Shown here piece by piece: positions 6,269 to 6,985 of a stretch of 6,985 bases of DNA (positions are counted from its first letter, which is position 1; every line of letters starts with the position of its first letter). A model generated the notes under the pieces. That model worked only from the letters and a program-made list of their open reading frames with translations, was not told the origin of the DNA and searched no databases. The position numbers and the translations under genes were made by a program. Origin of the DNA: Betaproteobacteria bacterium. Its GTDB lineage: Bacteria > Pseudomonadota > Gammaproteobacteria > Burkholderiales > Rhodocyclaceae. The stretch lies in the NCBI GenBank assembly GCA_016880375.1, contig JAEHDO010000511.1:1-6985 (forward strand), in the 5' to 3' direction.

Positions 6269-6487
6269 ATGCGATTCACGCAAAGCACCATGGGGCGTAA
6301 ATGGATGCCGTTCGACGTCTTGACCTCGGATCCTGACCGCGTTTTACTTCACGGGACAGCAAGAATCCGCCACATTATTACAGCCCGTGAACAACGGCCA
6401 GGACGCGGGAAATCACTTGCTGTGATTTCCCACTCCAATTCTTACGAAGACGCCCGGCTTAGTGTTCGCCCAGCACCGAAACCGTAA
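6269..6487 (+). CDS. Doubtful small ORF, 72 codons (frame open from 6104)
   Basis: The frame is open from ATG 6104 (127 codons), but the only start with a good Shine-Dalgarno is ATG 6269, with AGGAGAG at 6253-6259, giving 72 residues. The product begins [18 protein letters not shown] and continues with [17 protein letters not shown]. The GRKWMPFD...D.D.VLLHG stretch and a later ISHSN faintly recall small phage or actinobacterial proteins with a GKxMPxD core followed by a SHFxTCP-like segment. The cysteines of that group are absent here, so any relation is speculative. Against a real gene: third-position G+C is only about half, well below its neighbours; the last 29 nt overlap the 3' end of rplI antisense; and the 6407-6431 hairpin lies inside it. 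It may be chance, a decayed gene or a recent acquisition. Confidence 0.2.
   Translation: MRFTQSTMGRKWMPFDVLTSDPDRVLLHGTARIRHIITAREQRPGRGKSLAVISHSNSYEDARLSVRPAPKP
6407..6431 (-). terminator. Perfect 10-bp stem-loop downstream of rplI, possible terminator
   Basis: GGGAAATCAC (6407-6416) and GTGATTTCCC (6422-6431) pair perfectly around a 5-nt loop, 27 nt past the rplI stop codon in the direction of transcription. The position suits the end of the rpsR-rplI transcript. The lack of a T-run after the stem means it could instead act as an mRNA 3'-end stabiliser or a Rho-assisted stop. Confidence 0.45.
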
Positions 6488-6908
6488 TGGCCGCCACGAC
6501 GTCGCTGTGCAGGGCGATCTGCACCTGCGCATCGCCGATCATCTTGAGCGGGCCTTGCGGCATGCGGATGTCGGCCTTCTCCACTTCGATGCCCTGCGCC
6601 ATCAGCGCCTCGGCAATGTCGAAGTTGGTGACCGAGCCGAACAGGCGGCCATCGACGCCGGCCTTGCGGGTGATCTGCACCATCAGGCCTTCCAGCTTGG
6701 CAGCCTTCTCCTGCGCGGCGGACAGCTTCTCTGCCTGCTGGCGTTCCAGTTCGGCACGGCGCGTCTCGAACTCGGCCAGGTTCTCAGGCGTAACGCGCTT
6801 GGCCTTGCCCTGCGGAATGAGAAAGTTGCGCGCATAGCCGTCGCGCACCTTGACGACATCGCCCAGGTTGCCGAGGTTGACCACCTTTTCCATCAGAATC
6901 ACTTGCAT
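6459..6908 (-). CDS. rplI: 50S ribosomal protein L9
   Basis: A complete 149-residue L9, the same length as the E. coli protein. It binds 23S rRNA near the base of the L1 stalk and helps maintain reading frame and 50S maturation. The N-terminal RNA-binding domain carries the family signature, [20 protein letters not shown] at residues 13-32, followed by QGKA. Residues about 41-75 form the long charged connecting helix, and GRLFGSVT (87-94) opens the C-terminal domain. The start at 6908 has a GAGAGGAAA-type ribosome binding site and lies 14 nt after the rpsR stop, so the two are co-transcribed, as in the common rpsF-(priB)-rpsR-rplI operon. Codon use is typical of the GC-rich neighbours. Confidence 0.98.
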   Translation of the reverse strand: MQVILMEKVVNLGNLGDVVKVRDGYARNFLIPQGKAKRVTPENLAEFETRRAELERQQAEKLSAAQEKAAKLEGLMVQITRKAGVDGRLFGSVTNFDIAEALMAQGIEVEKADIRMPQGPLKMIGDAQVQIALHSDVVAAITVSVLGEH

Positions 6909-6922
6909 GGTCGTTTCCTCTC

Positions 6923-6985
6923 TCAGTGCAGGTCGGTGTAGGGCATCAGCGCCAGGTAGCGCGCGCGCTTGATGGCGGTGGACAG
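6923..6985 (-). CDS. rpsR: 30S ribosomal protein S18, C-terminal 20 residues (partial)
   Basis: Only the 3' end is inside the window. It reads [20 protein letters not shown] and then TGA (6925-6923), matching the strongly conserved S18 C-terminus (typically [14 protein letters not shown] followed by a short tail). S18 sits on the platform of the 30S subunit next to S6 and S11. The order rpsR then rplI on the same strand, 14 nt apart, confirms the call. The start and the first three quarters of the gene lie beyond position 6985. Confidence 0.95.
   Translation of the reverse strand: MSTAIKRARYLALMPYTDLH

Larger units (their letters stand above)
5932..6458. other. 527-nt region between pta and rplI: regulatory leader of pta and unexplained lower-GC DNA
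   Basis: No firmly supported gene lies here. The part nearest pta (5932-6073) holds its Shine-Dalgarno, a 19-codon minus-strand micro-ORF (6019 to 5960) with a 6-bp hairpin, and an inverted repeat at 6050-6069. The rest (about 6074-6458) is visibly poorer in G+C than the flanking genes. It contains only a doubtful plus-strand ORF and a perfect 10-bp hairpin at 6407-6431. No minus-strand promoter with good -35 and -10 elements was found for pta. Confidence 0.6.

Noticed and set aside
6320..6348. Promoter-like TTGACC-N17-TTTACT on the plus strand
   Set aside because: It leads to no gene: transcription would run straight into the 3' end of rplI antisense. Reasonable by chance in this lower-GC DNA.
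1..6985. CRISPR array, insertion sequence or long repeats
   Set aside because: No regularly spaced repeats, transposase-like products or terminal inverted repeats were seen on either strand.

Overview
This window looks like chromosomal DNA of a high-GC betaproteobacterium, probably Rhodocyclales-like (Azoarcus/Aromatoleum/Thauera/Sulfuritalea type). This is inferred from the style of the L9 protein, the pairing of a small ferredoxin-like subunit with a tungsten aldehyde oxidoreductase, and the PHA-synthase-like DUF3141/FabI/Pta neighbourhood. No taxonomic search could be run, so the assignment is tentative. No mobile element, CRISPR array or long repeat was found.

Left part (1-1323, minus strand): a two-gene unit running leftwards. 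A 157-residue protein with four [4Fe-4S] motifs (aorA-like) is followed after 13 nt by the first third of an aldehyde:ferredoxin oxidoreductase (aorB-like), which is cut by the window edge. A sigma70-like promoter and a palindrome near the predicted start of transcription precede aorA. The product is expected to oxidise aldehydes to acids, passing electrons through the iron-sulfur subunit.

Middle (1324-4944, plus strand): a tRNA-Ser(GGA) gene with encoded CCA, then 85 nt later a three-gene unit. It comprises a DUF3141 alpha/beta hydrolase with a PhaC-like Cys-Asp-His triad, a FabI-like enoyl reductase, and an unrecognised 91-residue helical protein. Each has a strong Shine-Dalgarno, and the gaps are only 45 and 38 nt.

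Convergent to it (4990-5931, minus strand) is a stand-alone phosphate acyltransferase of the Pta/Ptb family. DUF3141, Pta, acetate kinase and FabI genes commonly cluster in Proteobacteria. Here there is no acetate kinase in view, and the Pta lacks the MaoC-type hydratase domain often fused to it. Together these genes suggest a module acting on acyl-CoA, acyl-phosphate and hydroxyacyl or enoyl intermediates, but its real product is not known.

Right part (5932-6985): a 527-nt, lower-GC region holds an inverted repeat (TACCTA-N8-TAGGTA), a 19-codon micro-ORF with a hairpin upstream of pta, a doubtful plus-strand ORF, and a perfect 10-bp hairpin just past rplI. The window ends with rplI (complete) and the last 20 codons of rpsR, both on the minus strand, in the usual ribosomal order.
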